A DNA stretch of 64,000 bases from the NCBI GenBank assembly GCA_037481615.1, contig JBBFLI010000022.1; one strand, written 5' to 3'. The DNA comes from SpSt-501 sp037481615. Lineage in GTDB: Bacteria; Desulfobacterota; Desulfobacteria; Desulfobacterales; SpSt-501. Shown piece by piece: positions 34,593 through 44,771 of this stretch; position 1 is the first letter of the stretch; each line of letters opens with the position of its first letter. A program made the position numbers and the translations under genes. The notes beneath the pieces were generated by a model, which made no database searches, had not been told where the DNA came from, and saw nothing but the letters and a program-made list of their open reading frames with translations.

Positions 34593-34617
34593 GGCTCCCC
34601 GCACCCCTCCGGCGCGA

Positions 34618-35472
34618 TCAGCCCTTTTCGACCAGGCGTTTCAATTCCGCCAGCGTGGCCTCGGGCATCTTGAAGCTGTGCTCGGGGCCGGGGAACGCGC
34701 CGGAGAGCACCTCCTGCCGGTAGGCCCGCAGCGCCTCGAGGATGATCGGCCGGATCTTCGTGTACTGCTTCACGAACTTGGGGACGAAGCGGTCGAAGAG
34801 GCCGATCATGTCGTGGGTGACGAGGACCTGGCCGTCGACGTCGGGGCCCGCCCCGATCCCGATCACGGGCACGCGCACGGCCTCGGCGACGAGCTTGCCG
34901 AGCGGCGCGGGGACCGCTTCGAGGATGATCGAGAAGGCGCCGGCGTCTTCGAGCGCCTTCGCATCGTCCACGATCTGCTTGGCCGCCGCCGCATCCTTGC
35001 CCTGCATCTTGAACCCGCCGAGCGCGCTCGCCGTCTGGGGCGTCAGCCCGATGTGCCCCTGGACCGGGATGCCCGCCTTGACGATCGCCTCCACCGTGGG
35101 GGCGAAGTGGACCCCCCCCTCGAGCTTGACCACATCGCAGCCGCCTTCCTTGATCAGGCGCCCCGCGTTTAGGATCGCCTCGCGGATCGACGTGTTGTAG
35201 CTCATGAAGGGCATGTCGCCCACGACGAGCGGGCTCTTGCAGCCGCGCATCACGGCCTGGATGTGGTGGATCATGTGCTCCATGGTGACGGGGACGGTGC
35301 CGGAAAGCCCCATCACCACCATGCCGAGCGAGTCCCCGACGAGCACGATGTCGACTTCGGCCTCGTCGGCCATCAGCCCGAAGGGGTAGTCGTAGGCCGT
35401 CACCATGACGAGCTTGCGTTTCTCTTCCTTGGCCTTCTGGATGTCCTGGATGGTGACCTTGGGACGGCTCAT
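34618..35472 (-). CDS. panB: 3-methyl-2-oxobutanoate hydroxymethyltransferase
   Basis: A 284-aa PanB, the first committed enzyme of pantothenate synthesis (ketoisovalerate plus methylene-H4folate to ketopantoate). Motifs: KLVMVTAYDYPFGLMADEA, DIVLVGDSLGMVVMGLSGTV, VKLEGGVHFAPTV and GHIGLTPQTASALGGFKMQG. Its ATG overlaps the stop of the upstream oppF gene (ATGA), so translation is coupled to a peptide transporter operon; that is unusual, since panB normally sits with panC/panD. Confidence 0.96.
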   Translation of the reverse strand: MSRPKVTIQDIQKAKEEKRKLVMVTAYDYPFGLMADEAEVDIVLVGDSLGMVVMGLSGTVPVTMEHMIHHIQAVMRGCKSPLVVGDMPFMSYNTSIREAILNAGRLIKEGGCDVVKLEGGVHFAPTVEAIVKAGIPVQGHIGLTPQTASALGGFKMQGKDAAAAKQIVDDAKALEDAGAFSIILEAVPAPLGKLVAEAVRVPVIGIGAGPDVDGQVLVTHDMIGLFDRFVPKFVKQYTKIRPIILEALRAYRQEVLSGAFPGPEHSFKMPEATLAELKRLVEKG

Positions 35473-36495
35473 GGGTGAAGTTCTCCTTTCGCAGGGGATG
35501 AGGGTGCGGTCGCGGGGGCGGGAAGCCCCCGGCCGCCGTTCAACCAACAGGCGACCTCACGGCCCGGCGCGGCCTCGACGAGCGGCGGGGTCGCGCGGGG
35601 GCAGGGGTCGAAGGCGTAGGGGCAGCGCGGGTGGAAAGGGCAGCCCGGCGGCGGGTCGATGGGGCTGGGGACGTCGCCCTCCATGCGGAAGGGCGGCCGC
35701 AAGCGGCGCACGTCGGGCACGGGAACGGCCGCGATCAGGGCCTCGGTATAGGGGTGGAGCGGTCGGCGGCCGAATTCCCAGGCGGGGGCGGTCTCGACGA
35801 TCGCCCCGAGGTACATGACCGCGACCCGCCGGCAGAGGTGTTCGACCACGCTCAGGTCGTGGGAGATGAAGAGGTAGGCGAGCCCGAAATCGCGCTGCAG
35901 GTCCTCGAGCAAATTGATCACCTGGGCCTGGATCGAGACGTCGAGCGCGCTCACGGGCTCGTCGGCCACGATCAGCTCGGGCCGCACGCACAGGGCGCGG
36001 GCGATCCCGATCCGCTGCCGCTGGCCGCCGGAGAACTCGTGGGGGTAGCGGTCGAGATCGGAGGCCCGCAGGCCGACGCGCTCGATCAGCTCGGCGGCGA
36101 TGCGGCGCCGCTCGGCGCGCCGCGGCGGGCGGCCGGCGAAGAGGGGCTCGGTCACGATGGCCTCGACGGTCATGCGCGGGTCGAGGCTCGCGTAGGGGTC
36201 CTGGAAGATGACCTGCATGCGCCGCCGGAGGCGCAGGAACTCGGCGCGGGAGAGGTTCCCGATGTCCACCCCGTCGAACTCGATCGTGCCGGAGGTGGGG
36301 GGGATCAGCCCGAGGAGCATGCGGCCGATCGTCGACTTGCCGCAACCCGACTCGCCGACCAGCCCCAGGCTCTCCCCGCGGGAGATCGTAAACGACACCC
36401 CGTTCACCGCCTGCACCCACGCCCGCGGCCGGCGGAAGAGGCCGCCGCCGATCGGGAAGCGCTTGGTCAGGTTTGCGGTGCGGACGAGCGGGGCC

Positions 36496-36503
<8 letters not shown>
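35469..36503 (-). CDS. oppF: Oligopeptide/dipeptide ABC transporter ATPase (OppF/DppF type)
   Basis: A 344-aa ABC ATPase. Walker A GLVGESGCGKSTIGRM, Q-loop VIFQDPYASLDPRM, signature HEFSGGQRQRIGIARAL, Walker B LIVADEPVSALDVS. The C-terminal CPFHPRCPYAFDPC segment is the cysteine motif of peptide-transporter ATPases. Its start overlaps the oppD stop by 8 nt. It energises OppBC. Confidence 0.93.
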
Positions 36504-37502
<999 letters not shown>

Positions 37503-37506
<4 letters not shown>

Positions 37507-38786
37507 GGCTGCGGGCTCCCGAGGTAGGCGAGCGCGGTCAGGGCGTAGATCCGGGCCGTCTCGACGAGCTGATCGAGGTCGACCCACTCGTCGACCTGGT
37601 GCGGGACCTCCCGGTCGCCCGCGCCCAGGGTGACGATCGGGATCCCCTTCCAGGCCGAAAGGAACGTCCCGTCGGTCGCCCCCGGGACCCCGCCGTAGAC
37701 GGGCTCGCGGCCGGTCACGACCTGGGTCGCCCAGGCCGCCGCGCGCACGACCGGCTCTTCCCGGTCGGTCCGCGTGCAGGGGCGGTCGCTCAGGATCTCG
37801 AGGTCGACCGCGAGCTCGGGGTCGCGGGTCACGCCGAGCTCGCGGTCGTGCGCGAGGGTCGCCTCGCGCACCCGCCGCTTCGTTTCCGCGGCGAGGTTTT
37901 TTAGGCTTTCGACGATCGCGGGGTGGGACTGCTGCGGGATCGTGCGCACGTCGACCAGGACGACCGCGCGGGCGGGGACGACGTTCAGTTGCGCCGGGCC
38001 CTCGGGCGGGGCCTGGATCACGGTCGGGGTGAAGCTCGGCCAGTTGAGATCGGGGTCGCGCCCGAGGGCGCGGCAGGCCTCTTCCTCGAGCCTCTGGAGC
38101 CCGCGGATGATCTCGGCCACGGCGGGGGCCGGGTTCAGGCCCGAAAGGGGCATGGCGCCGTGGCACATGCGGCCGGTCACCGTGTAGCGCGCGCGGACCG
38201 CCCCCTTCTGGCTCGTGCAGATGAGACCGTCCTGCGGCTCGCAGATCACGGCCGCGCTCACGCGGTCGGCGTGGCCGCGGCGGATGAAATCCTGCACGCC
38301 GGTCATGGCCCCCTCCTCGTCGCAGAGAACCCCGCCCAGGATGTCGCCGTGCAGGGGGACCGCGGCGCGGCGCAGCGCGGCCATGGCGCAGAGCATGGCG
38401 GCCAGGTTCCCCTTGGTGTCGTTCGTGCCGCGCCCGTACATGCGGCGGCCGACGATCGCCGCGGAAAACGGCGGGTGCCTCCAGGCGGCGGGGTCGCCGG
38501 CGGTCACGACGTCCGTGTGGCCCTCGAACATGAGCGTTCGTTTCCCGCCGGGGGAGCCCCGGTGGGTCACGACCACGTTCGGCCGCCGGGGGGCGGCCTC
38601 CTCGACGAGGACTTCGAAGCCCCGCCGCTCGGCCCAGCGGGCGACGAACTCGGCCGCCTCCTGTTCGCTCGTTCCGGCCTCGGGGTCGAAGACCGAGTTG
38701 ATGCGCACGAGGGCCGCGGTCAGCTCGATCACCTCCGCGGGGTCGAGGGCGCCGAGCACCCGGTCGATGCGATCCGATGAGATCAT
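37503..38786 (-). CDS. M20-family metallopeptidase/deacylase (ArgE/DapE-like)
   Basis: A 427-aa M20 enzyme. Metal and catalytic marks: LMFEGHTDVV (His, Asp), GRGTNDTKGNLAAMLCA, CDEEGAMTGVQDFI (the catalytic Glu-Glu pair), VICEPQDGLICTSQKGAV. Family members remove acyl groups from amino acids or cleave dipeptides. Embedded between oppC and oppD within a peptide importer operon, so a cytoplasmic dipeptidase or N-acyl-peptide hydrolase for the imported substrate is likely; exact specificity is not visible. Confidence 0.88.
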
Positions 38787-38806
38787 CGAAAGATTCCTTT
38801 CCGGTT

Positions 38807-39631
38807 TCAGCGCAGCCGCGCCATCTTGGGGTCGAGCACGTCCCGCAGGCCGTCGCCCAGCAGGTTGAAGCCGAGAACCGCCCAGGCGATCGCCAGCCCC
38901 GGGAAGATCGCCATCCAGGGGCTCGTGTCGAGGAAGGTCTGCGCCTCGTTCAGCATGCGGCCCCAGGAGGCGTGCGGGGGCTGGGTCCCGAGCCCGAGGT
39001 AGCTCAGGCCCGCCTCGGCGAGGATGGCGACCGCGAACTGGATCGTCCCCTGGATGAGAAGCGGCGAGAGGATGTTCGGGAGCACGTGGCGCCGCACGAT
39101 CGCGAGCTCCCCGATCCCGCTCGCCCGCGCCGCGGCGATGAACTCCTTTTCCCAGACGACGCGGGCGACGGCCCGGGTCAGGCGGGCGAAGACCGGGATG
39201 TAGAAGATCCCGATCGCGAGCATCGCGTTCACCATCGAGGGGCCGAGGATCGAGGTGATGAGGATCGCGGTCAGGACCGCGGGGAAACCGAAGAGAAGGT
39301 CGGCCAGGCGCATGATCGCCTCGTCCGCCGCCCTTCCCCCGTAGGCCGCGAGCAGCCCGAGGGCGACCCCGAGGACGAGGCCGATCGCGACCGTCACCAG
39401 CCCGACGAGGATCGAGTTCACCGCCCCGGCGAGTATGCGGCTCAGCGTGTCGCGGCCGTACTGGTCGGTGCCCAGGGGGTGGCGCAGCGAAGGCCCCTCC
39501 AGCCGCTCGAGGGCGCTCATGCGGTTCGGGTCGTAGGGCGTCCAGAGGAGGCTCAGGGCCGCGGCGAGCACGACCGCGGCCGAGAGGAGGAAGCCCGCGG
39601 TGAAGTTCTTGTTGCCGAAAAACCGTCGCAT
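38807..39631 (-). CDS. oppC: Peptide ABC transporter permease (OppC/DppC type)
   Basis: A 274-aa permease with an N-terminal helix, then HPLGTDQYGRDTLSRILAGA, characteristic of DppC/OppC, and the ATPase-coupling EAA-like loop FIAAARASGIGELAIVRRHV. Ends GDGLRDVLDPKMARLR, also typical. 20 nt upstream of the M20 peptidase gene. Confidence 0.93.
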   Translation of the reverse strand: MRRFFGNKNFTAGFLLSAAVVLAAALSLLWTPYDPNRMSALERLEGPSLRHPLGTDQYGRDTLSRILAGAVNSILVGLVTVAIGLVLGVALGLLAAYGGRAADEAIMRLADLLFGFPAVLTAILITSILGPSMVNAMLAIGIFYIPVFARLTRAVARVVWEKEFIAAARASGIGELAIVRRHVLPNILSPLLIQGTIQFAVAILAEAGLSYLGLGTQPPHASWGRMLNEAQTFLDTSPWMAIFPGLAIAWAVLGFNLLGDGLRDVLDPKMARLR

Positions 39632-39645
39632 CGACCCTTTCCTCT

Positions 39646-40599
39646 TCAATGGAGCTCGATCCGCGGGTCGACCGCGGCGTAGGCGATGTCGACCAGGAAG
39701 TTCACGAAGACGACCGCCGCGGCCATGAGCAGGACCACGTCGCGGACGACCGGGAGATCGCGCATCCCGATCGCGGTGAAGACCAGGCGGCCCAGGCCGG
39801 GGAGGAAGAAGACGTTTTCGATGATGATCGCCCCGGCGAGCAGCTGCCCGAGCTGCAACCCCAGGATCGTGAGCACGGGGATGAGGGCGTTGCGCAGGGC
39901 GTGGACGTAGATCACCGTGCGCTCGCGCAGCCCCTTCGCGCGCGCCGTGCGGATGTAGTCCTCGCGCAGGACGTCGAGCATCGAGGAGCGCGTGAGCCGG
40001 GCCAGGATCGCCGCGCGGATGATCCCCAGGGCGAAGGCCGGCAGCAGGAGCGCCTTGAGCGACCCCCAGGCGTCCGCCCCCCAGCCCGGGAACCCCCCGG
40101 CCGCGAACCAGTTGAGCTCGACCGAGAAGAGCAGGACGAGGAGGATCCCCAGCCAGAACTCCGGGGTGGCGAGCCCGGCCTGGGTGAAGGCCATGACGGC
40201 GAGGTCCTGGGGCCGGTTCTGGTGGCGGGCGGCGTAGATCCCGAGCGGCAGGGCGAAGGCGACGGCGAAGACCATGGCGAGCAGGGCGAGCGGCCCGGTC
40301 ACGGCGAGCCGGCTGGCGACGAGCTCGAAGACGGGCATCTTGTAATGGATCGAGAGCGCGCTCTTCCCCTGCAGCAGGTTTCCCACCCATTCCGCGTACT
40401 GGGCGAAGAAGGGCCGGTCGAGGCCCAGGTCGGCGCGCAGCAGCGCGAGCGACTCCGGCGTGGCATGGATCCCGAGGATGATCTGCGCCGGGTCCCCCGG
40501 CAGGACGAAGAGGACCGTGAAGACGGTCAGCGAGACGAGAAAGAGCAAAAGAACGAGGGTCGCGAGCTTGGTGAGAAAATAGCGCAGCATGGGAAACAT
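39646..40599 (-). CDS. oppB: Peptide ABC transporter permease (OppB/DppB type)
   Basis: A 317-aa permease starting with LRYFLTKLATLVLLLFLVSL; FVLPGDPAQIILGIHATPES and YIRTARAKGLRERTVIYVHA (coupling loop) are diagnostic of DppB/OppB. ATG 40590 (MLRYFL) is an equally good start. It forms the translocation pore with OppC. Confidence 0.93.
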   Translation of the reverse strand: MFPMLRYFLTKLATLVLLLFLVSLTVFTVLFVLPGDPAQIILGIHATPESLALLRADLGLDRPFFAQYAEWVGNLLQGKSALSIHYKMPVFELVASRLAVTGPLALLAMVFAVAFALPLGIYAARHQNRPQDLAVMAFTQAGLATPEFWLGILLVLLFSVELNWFAAGGFPGWGADAWGSLKALLLPAFALGIIRAAILARLTRSSMLDVLREDYIRTARAKGLRERTVIYVHALRNALIPVLTILGLQLGQLLAGAIIIENVFFLPGLGRLVFTAIGMRDLPVVRDVVLLMAAAVVFVNFLVDIAYAAVDPRIELH

Positions 40600-40682
40600 T
40601 CCGGGCGGGCCCCCGAGGTCGAGGCCCGCCCGGCGGGTTCAGCTCCGTTCGGGTCCGCGGCGGGTCGCGAAGAGGCGCCCGC

Positions 40683-42179
40683 CTACTTGTTCCACCAGAC
40701 CTCGGTCGCGTCGAGGGCGATCGTCGGGTAGTCCTTCCACCAGTTCATCACCTCGGCCTTCATCGCCGAGAGCGAGGGGCTCACGAAGAGGAAGCCGTTC
40801 ACCGCGTCCTCGGCCACGATCTCCTGGCAGCGGGCGAACCACTTCGCCTTCTCGGCCTCGCTCGCCGCGCGGAGCGCCTTCTGGTAGGCGTCGCGGAACT
40901 CGGCCGAGTCGTACTGGAAGTAGTAGTTCGGGTTCGCGTAGATCCCGATGTCCCAGGCCTCGGCGTGGCCGATCATCGAGAGCTCGAAGTCCTTCTGCTT
41001 GAAGATGCGGTCGAGCCAAAAACCCCACTCGACGATCTCGATCTTGAGCTTGATCCCGACCCGGCCCAGCATGTCGGCGATCACCTCGCCCGCCTTTTGG
41101 GCGTAGGGGTAGATCGCGGGGAGCTGGATGCGGGCGGAGAAGCCGTTCGGGTATCCCGCCTGGGCGAGGAGCTCCTTCGCCTTCTTCGGGTCGTAGGGGA
41201 ACTTCTTCGTCAGGTCCACGTAGTAGGGCGTGATCGGCGGCCAGTGGGAGCCGATCGGGGTCCCGTAGCCGAGCATCACGAGCTCGTTCACCGTCTTGCG
41301 GTCGATCGCATGGGCCATCGCCTGGCGGACGAGCTTGTTGTCGAAGGGTTTGGCCTTGTTGTTCGTGGACATGATGACCTCGGAGGTCGAGGACCCCGAG
41401 AGGATCTTGAAGCGCTGGTCGCGGGCGATGCCGCGGGCGATCTCCGGGGCGAGGATCCAGCCGAGCACGTCCACGTCGCCGGCCTTGAGCGCCGCGACCT
41501 GGGCGCTCGGGTCCTTGATGAAGCGGAAGGTCAGCCGGTCGAGGTGGGGAAGCGCCGGGTTCCAGTAGTTGGGGTTCCGCTCGAGGACGACGCTGTCGCC
41601 GCGGCGCCACTCGATGAAGCGGAAGGGGCCGGTCCCGATCGGCCGGGCGGCCGTGTCCTCCCAGCCCTTCATCGGCAGCATGACCGCGTCGCCCTCGGCC
41701 ATCTGGAAGAGAAAGAGCGCGTTCACCTCCTTGAGGGTGAGCCGCAGGGTGGCGTCGTCGGGGGTTTCGATCTTCTCGATCTGGCGGAAGAACTCGGGGT
41801 GCGCGTTTTTCGTGTCCGCGGCCGCCCCGCGCTCGAGGTTCCACTTGGCGACCGGGGCGTTGAAGGGCTCCCCGTTGTGGAATCTCACGCCCTGGCGCAG
41901 CCGGAAGGTGTAGGTCTTCGCGTCGGGGGAGATCTCCCAGCCGAGGGCGAGGCCGGGGACGAGTCTTCCGTTGCGGTCGACCTTGACCAGCCCCTCGAAG
42001 AGGTTCGCGTACACGACCCGGTCGATCGCCGCCGACGCCGAAGCGGTCGGGTCGAGGCCGGGCGGCTCGTCGCCGACGCAGACGATCAGGCTGCCGCCTT
42101 TCTTGGGGGTCTCGGCCGCGAATGCGGAAAAGGGGACGGCGAAAACGAGGACCAGGGCGATCGCAAGCAGTCGTTTCAT
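40683..42179 (-). CDS. oppA: Peptide ABC transporter substrate-binding protein (SBP family 5)
   Basis: A 498-aa periplasmic protein. Signal peptide MKRLLAIALVLVFAVPFSAFAAETP with an AFA cleavage region. KGGSLIVCVGDEPPGLDPTAS, YANLFEGLVKVDRNG, TGPFRFIEWRRGDSVVLERN and VRQAMAHAIDRKTV are typical of SBP_bac_5. AAGGAGGAGG precedes the ATG. First gene of the oppA-oppB-oppC-M20-oppD-oppF-panB operon. Ligand unknown; peptide, nickel or glutathione-like compounds are all handled by this family. Confidence 0.93.
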   Translation of the reverse strand: MKRLLAIALVLVFAVPFSAFAAETPKKGGSLIVCVGDEPPGLDPTASASAAIDRVVYANLFEGLVKVDRNGRLVPGLALGWEISPDAKTYTFRLRQGVRFHNGEPFNAPVAKWNLERGAAADTKNAHPEFFRQIEKIETPDDATLRLTLKEVNALFLFQMAEGDAVMLPMKGWEDTAARPIGTGPFRFIEWRRGDSVVLERNPNYWNPALPHLDRLTFRFIKDPSAQVAALKAGDVDVLGWILAPEIARGIARDQRFKILSGSSTSEVIMSTNNKAKPFDNKLVRQAMAHAIDRKTVNELVMLGYGTPIGSHWPPITPYYVDLTKKFPYDPKKAKELLAQAGYPNGFSARIQLPAIYPYAQKAGEVIADMLGRVGIKLKIEIVEWGFWLDRIFKQKDFELSMIGHAEAWDIGIYANPNYYFQYDSAEFRDAYQKALRAASEAEKAKWFARCQEIVAEDAVNGFLFVSPSLSAMKAEVMNWWKDYPTIALDATEVWWNK

Positions 42180-42210
42180 ACCTCCTCCTTCGGTTGCCGC
42201 CGCGGCCTGC

Positions 42211-42235
42211 GGGACCGCCCGCCTGGGCGGGTCCC
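42211..42235 (-). terminator. Stable hairpin between P1 peptidase gene and oppA
   Basis: GGGACCGCCC and GGGCGGGTCCC pair with one bulged base around a tiny loop. It may terminate the upstream peptidase transcript or form a leader structure for oppA; no T-run follows. Confidence 0.45.
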
Positions 42236-42318
42236 CGGGGCCGCAAAACGGGTTTGGGGTTCTTTAAGCCCATTTCGCTCCCGGTGTCCAGAGGGGGGAG
42301 GGGCGTGGGGCAAAGGGC

Positions 42319-43323
42319 TCATTTCCGGTCGGGCAGGTCGCGGAAGGCGGGGATCCCGGCGAGCGAGGCGGCGGAAAGCACGGCGCGCACGATCGCCCGC
42401 GCCGTGCACAAGGCCGCCGCGTGGCCGATCGCGCTGAGGGCCCCGGCGGCGGGGACGGGGAAGACGCCCGTCTCCCGGGGCAGGGGTTTGCGGCCGGTGG
42501 CGAGGCAGAAGAGGGTGTCCCCGTCGAAAAGGGTGTGGGCGGGGCGCACGGCGCGGGCGAGCCCGTCGTGCGCCATCTGCGCGACCTTGAGGGCCTGGGC
42601 CTTGGAGAGCAGGGCGTCGGTGGCGACCACGCCGATCGTCGTGTTCCGCCCCGGCTGCGGGTCGGGGGGCGCCGGCAGAACGACGGCGCGCTTTCCCTCC
42701 CCCCCGAACTCTTGGGCGATCTCCGAGCCGATCTCCCAGGGCCTCCCCGTCGCCGGGTCGATCACCGTGCCGCCCGCGTTCACGGCCAGCAGCGCCGCCA
42801 CGGTGATCCCGGAGTCGAGAACGAGGCTCGCCGTGCCGACGCCGCCCTTGATGCCGCCGGCGACCGCCCCGGTCCCGGCGCCGACCGTGCCCTCCGCGAC
42901 CGGCCCGGCCGCGGCCTGCGCGCAGGCGGACGCACCCCACGCCGGGCCGATCGGGGGGATGAAGCTGCGCCCGCGGCCGAGGTCGAACAGGACCGCGGCG
43001 GGCACGATCGGCGCGACCCGGCCTTCCCCCAGCGGGAAGCCCAGGCCCCGCTCGGCGAGCCAGCGCACGGCCCCGTCGGCCGCGGCGAGCCCGTAGACCG
43101 AGCCCCCGCAGAGCAGGACCGCCTGGGCCTGCTCGACCAGGTTCTCCGGGGCGAGGAGGTCGGTCTCGCGCGTGCCCGGCGCCGCCCCGCGCACGTCCAC
43201 GGCGGCCGTCGCCCCCCCGGGGCAGAGGATCGCCGTCACCCCGCTTGCGGCCTCGGGGTCGGTGTGGTGGCCGACGAGGATGCCTTCGACGTCGGTCAGG
43301 GCGTTGTGCGCTCCGGCGTTCAT
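42319..43323 (-). CDS. P1-family (DmpA/L-aminopeptidase-D-esterase-like) peptidase
   Basis: A 334-aa Ntn-hydrolase-like aminopeptidase of family S58/P1. MNAGAHNALTDVEGILVGHHTD, then TDLLAPENLVEQAQAVLLCGGSVYGLAAADGAVRWL, GGIKGGVGTASLVL and GRNTTIGVVATDALL are family signatures; the Thr in RNTTIGVV is the expected autoprocessing nucleophile. Members include beta-aminopeptidases as well as L-aminopeptidases. It sits directly upstream of the peptide importer operon on the same strand, consistent with processing imported peptides. Confidence 0.9.
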   Translation of the reverse strand: MNAGAHNALTDVEGILVGHHTDPEAASGVTAILCPGGATAAVDVRGAAPGTRETDLLAPENLVEQAQAVLLCGGSVYGLAAADGAVRWLAERGLGFPLGEGRVAPIVPAAVLFDLGRGRSFIPPIGPAWGASACAQAAAGPVAEGTVGAGTGAVAGGIKGGVGTASLVLDSGITVAALLAVNAGGTVIDPATGRPWEIGSEIAQEFGGEGKRAVVLPAPPDPQPGRNTTIGVVATDALLSKAQALKVAQMAHDGLARAVRPAHTLFDGDTLFCLATGRKPLPRETGVFPVPAAGALSAIGHAAALCTARAIVRAVLSAASLAGIPAFRDLPDRK

Positions 43324-43399
43324 GGCGGATCTTTGCGTCGGGGCGCATCCTACCGGATGGCGGCCGGCCGGGCAAGCGGCGGCCGGGGCGACAAGGGTG

Positions 43400-43429
43400 T
43401 TGACGGCGATGCGCGCCTCGCGCTAAATG
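43400..43429 (+). promoter_or_regulatory. Sigma-70-type promoter of hisS
   Basis: TTGACG followed after 17-18 bp by CTAAAT/TAAATG; about 50 bp upstream of the hisS ATG, in the divergent gap to the P1 peptidase gene. Confidence 0.5.
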
Positions 43430-43477
43430 GACCGGTTTCCCCGGCATCCGCCCGGGGAGAGAGGGACAGGGGCACGC

Positions 43478-44734
43478 ATGGTCCAGCTCATCCGCGGCTT
43501 CAAGGACATCCTCCCCGGCGAGGTCGAGCTCTGGCAGAAGATCGAGCGCGAGGCGCGCGATCTCCTCGAGCGATTCGGCTTCCGCGAGATCCGCATCCCC
43601 ATCCTCGAGAAGACCGAGCTCTTCCAGCGCAGCATCGGCGAGGACACCGACATCGTCGAAAAGGAGATGTACACCTTCCCCGACCGCGGCGGCGAGATGG
43701 TCACCCTCCGCCCCGAGGCGACCGCCTCGATCGTGCGCGCCTACATCCAGCACAAGCTCTACGCCCCGGACCCGGCCCGGCGCCTCTACATGGTGGGCCC
43801 GATGTTCCGCCGCGAGCGGCCGCAGAAGGGCCGCTACCGCCAGTTCTACCAGATCGACGCCGAGATCTTCGGGGTCGCCTCGCCGCTCGCCGACGCCGAG
43901 CTCGTCTTCCTGCTGACGAGCCTTTGCCGGCGGCTTTCCGTGGCGGACGTCGAGGCGCACGTGAACTCGCTCGGCTGCGCCGCCTGCCGGCCCTCCTTCC
44001 GGTACGCGCTCCAGGCGATGCTCGCCTCGGTGAGCGACCGGCTCTGCGAGGACTGCAGCCGCCGCCGCACCCGCAACCCGCTCCGCGTGCTCGACTGCAA
44101 GGTCCCCGAGTGCCGCGAGGCGCTGGCCGCGGCCCCCTCGATCCTCGACCACCTCTGCGCGGAGTGCCGGCGGGATTTCGATCTGCTGCGCGACGCGCTC
44201 GAGGCCCTGGGGGTCCCCCATGTCGTCGACCCGCGCCTCGTGCGCGGGCTCGACTACTACACGCGCGCGACCTTCGAGATCCAGACCGGCGCGCTCGGGG
44301 CCCAGAGCGCGGTCGCCGGCGGCGGGCGCTACGACCGGCTGATCGCCGAGCTGGGCGGGCCGGATCTGCCGGCGACCGGATTTGCGATCGGCTTCGACCG
44401 GCTCGCGGAAATCGCGGGCCTGAACGCCGAGGAGCTCCGGCCGCGGCCCGATCTCTTCCTCGCCGCGTTAGGGGAGCGCGCGCGGCGGGCCGCCTTCGCG
44501 TGGTATTGCCGGCTCGGGGAGCGGGGGATCCGGGTCGCGATGGAGTTTACGGACAAGAGCCTGAAGAGCCAGCTCAAGAGCGCCGACCGCGAGGGGGCGG
44601 CCTGGGTGCTCATGGTGGGCGAGGAGGAACTCGCCCGCGGCAGCGCGTTGCTGCGCGACATGCGCTCCAAGCGGCAGCGCGAGGTTCCCCTCGGGGGGCT
44701 CGTCGATCAGGTCGCGGCGATGCTCGCCGAGTGA
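43478..44734 (+). CDS. hisS: Histidyl-tRNA synthetase
   Basis: A 418-aa class II synthetase. QLIRGFKDILPGEVELWQKI at the start, motif 1 FREIRIPILEKTELFQRS, motif 2 MFRRERPQKGRYRQFYQIDAE, HisA motif VRGLDYYTRATFEIQ, motif 3 in GFAIGFDRLAEI, then the anticodon-binding domain. A Cys-rich insert (LGCAACRPSF, LCEDCSRRRT, CKVPEC, LCAECRR) could bind zinc and is typical of one bacterial HisRS group. Followed 37 nt later by aspS, a common pair. Confidence 0.97.
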   Translation: MVQLIRGFKDILPGEVELWQKIEREARDLLERFGFREIRIPILEKTELFQRSIGEDTDIVEKEMYTFPDRGGEMVTLRPEATASIVRAYIQHKLYAPDPARRLYMVGPMFRRERPQKGRYRQFYQIDAEIFGVASPLADAELVFLLTSLCRRLSVADVEAHVNSLGCAACRPSFRYALQAMLASVSDRLCEDCSRRRTRNPLRVLDCKVPECREALAAAPSILDHLCAECRRDFDLLRDALEALGVPHVVDPRLVRGLDYYTRATFEIQTGALGAQSAVAGGGRYDRLIAELGGPDLPATGFAIGFDRLAEIAGLNAEELRPRPDLFLAALGERARRAAFAWYCRLGERGIRVAMEFTDKSLKSQLKSADREGAAWVLMVGEEELARGSALLRDMRSKRQREVPLGGLVDQVAAMLAE

Positions 44735-44771
44735 GCCCCGCATCCCCCGAATTCCAGGAAGGAGCCGGAAG

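Noticed and set aside
31524..34604. A 1026-codon minus-strand open frame antisense to the M16C peptidase
   Set aside because: Shadow of a gene with the HxxEH motif; no recognisable features of its own.
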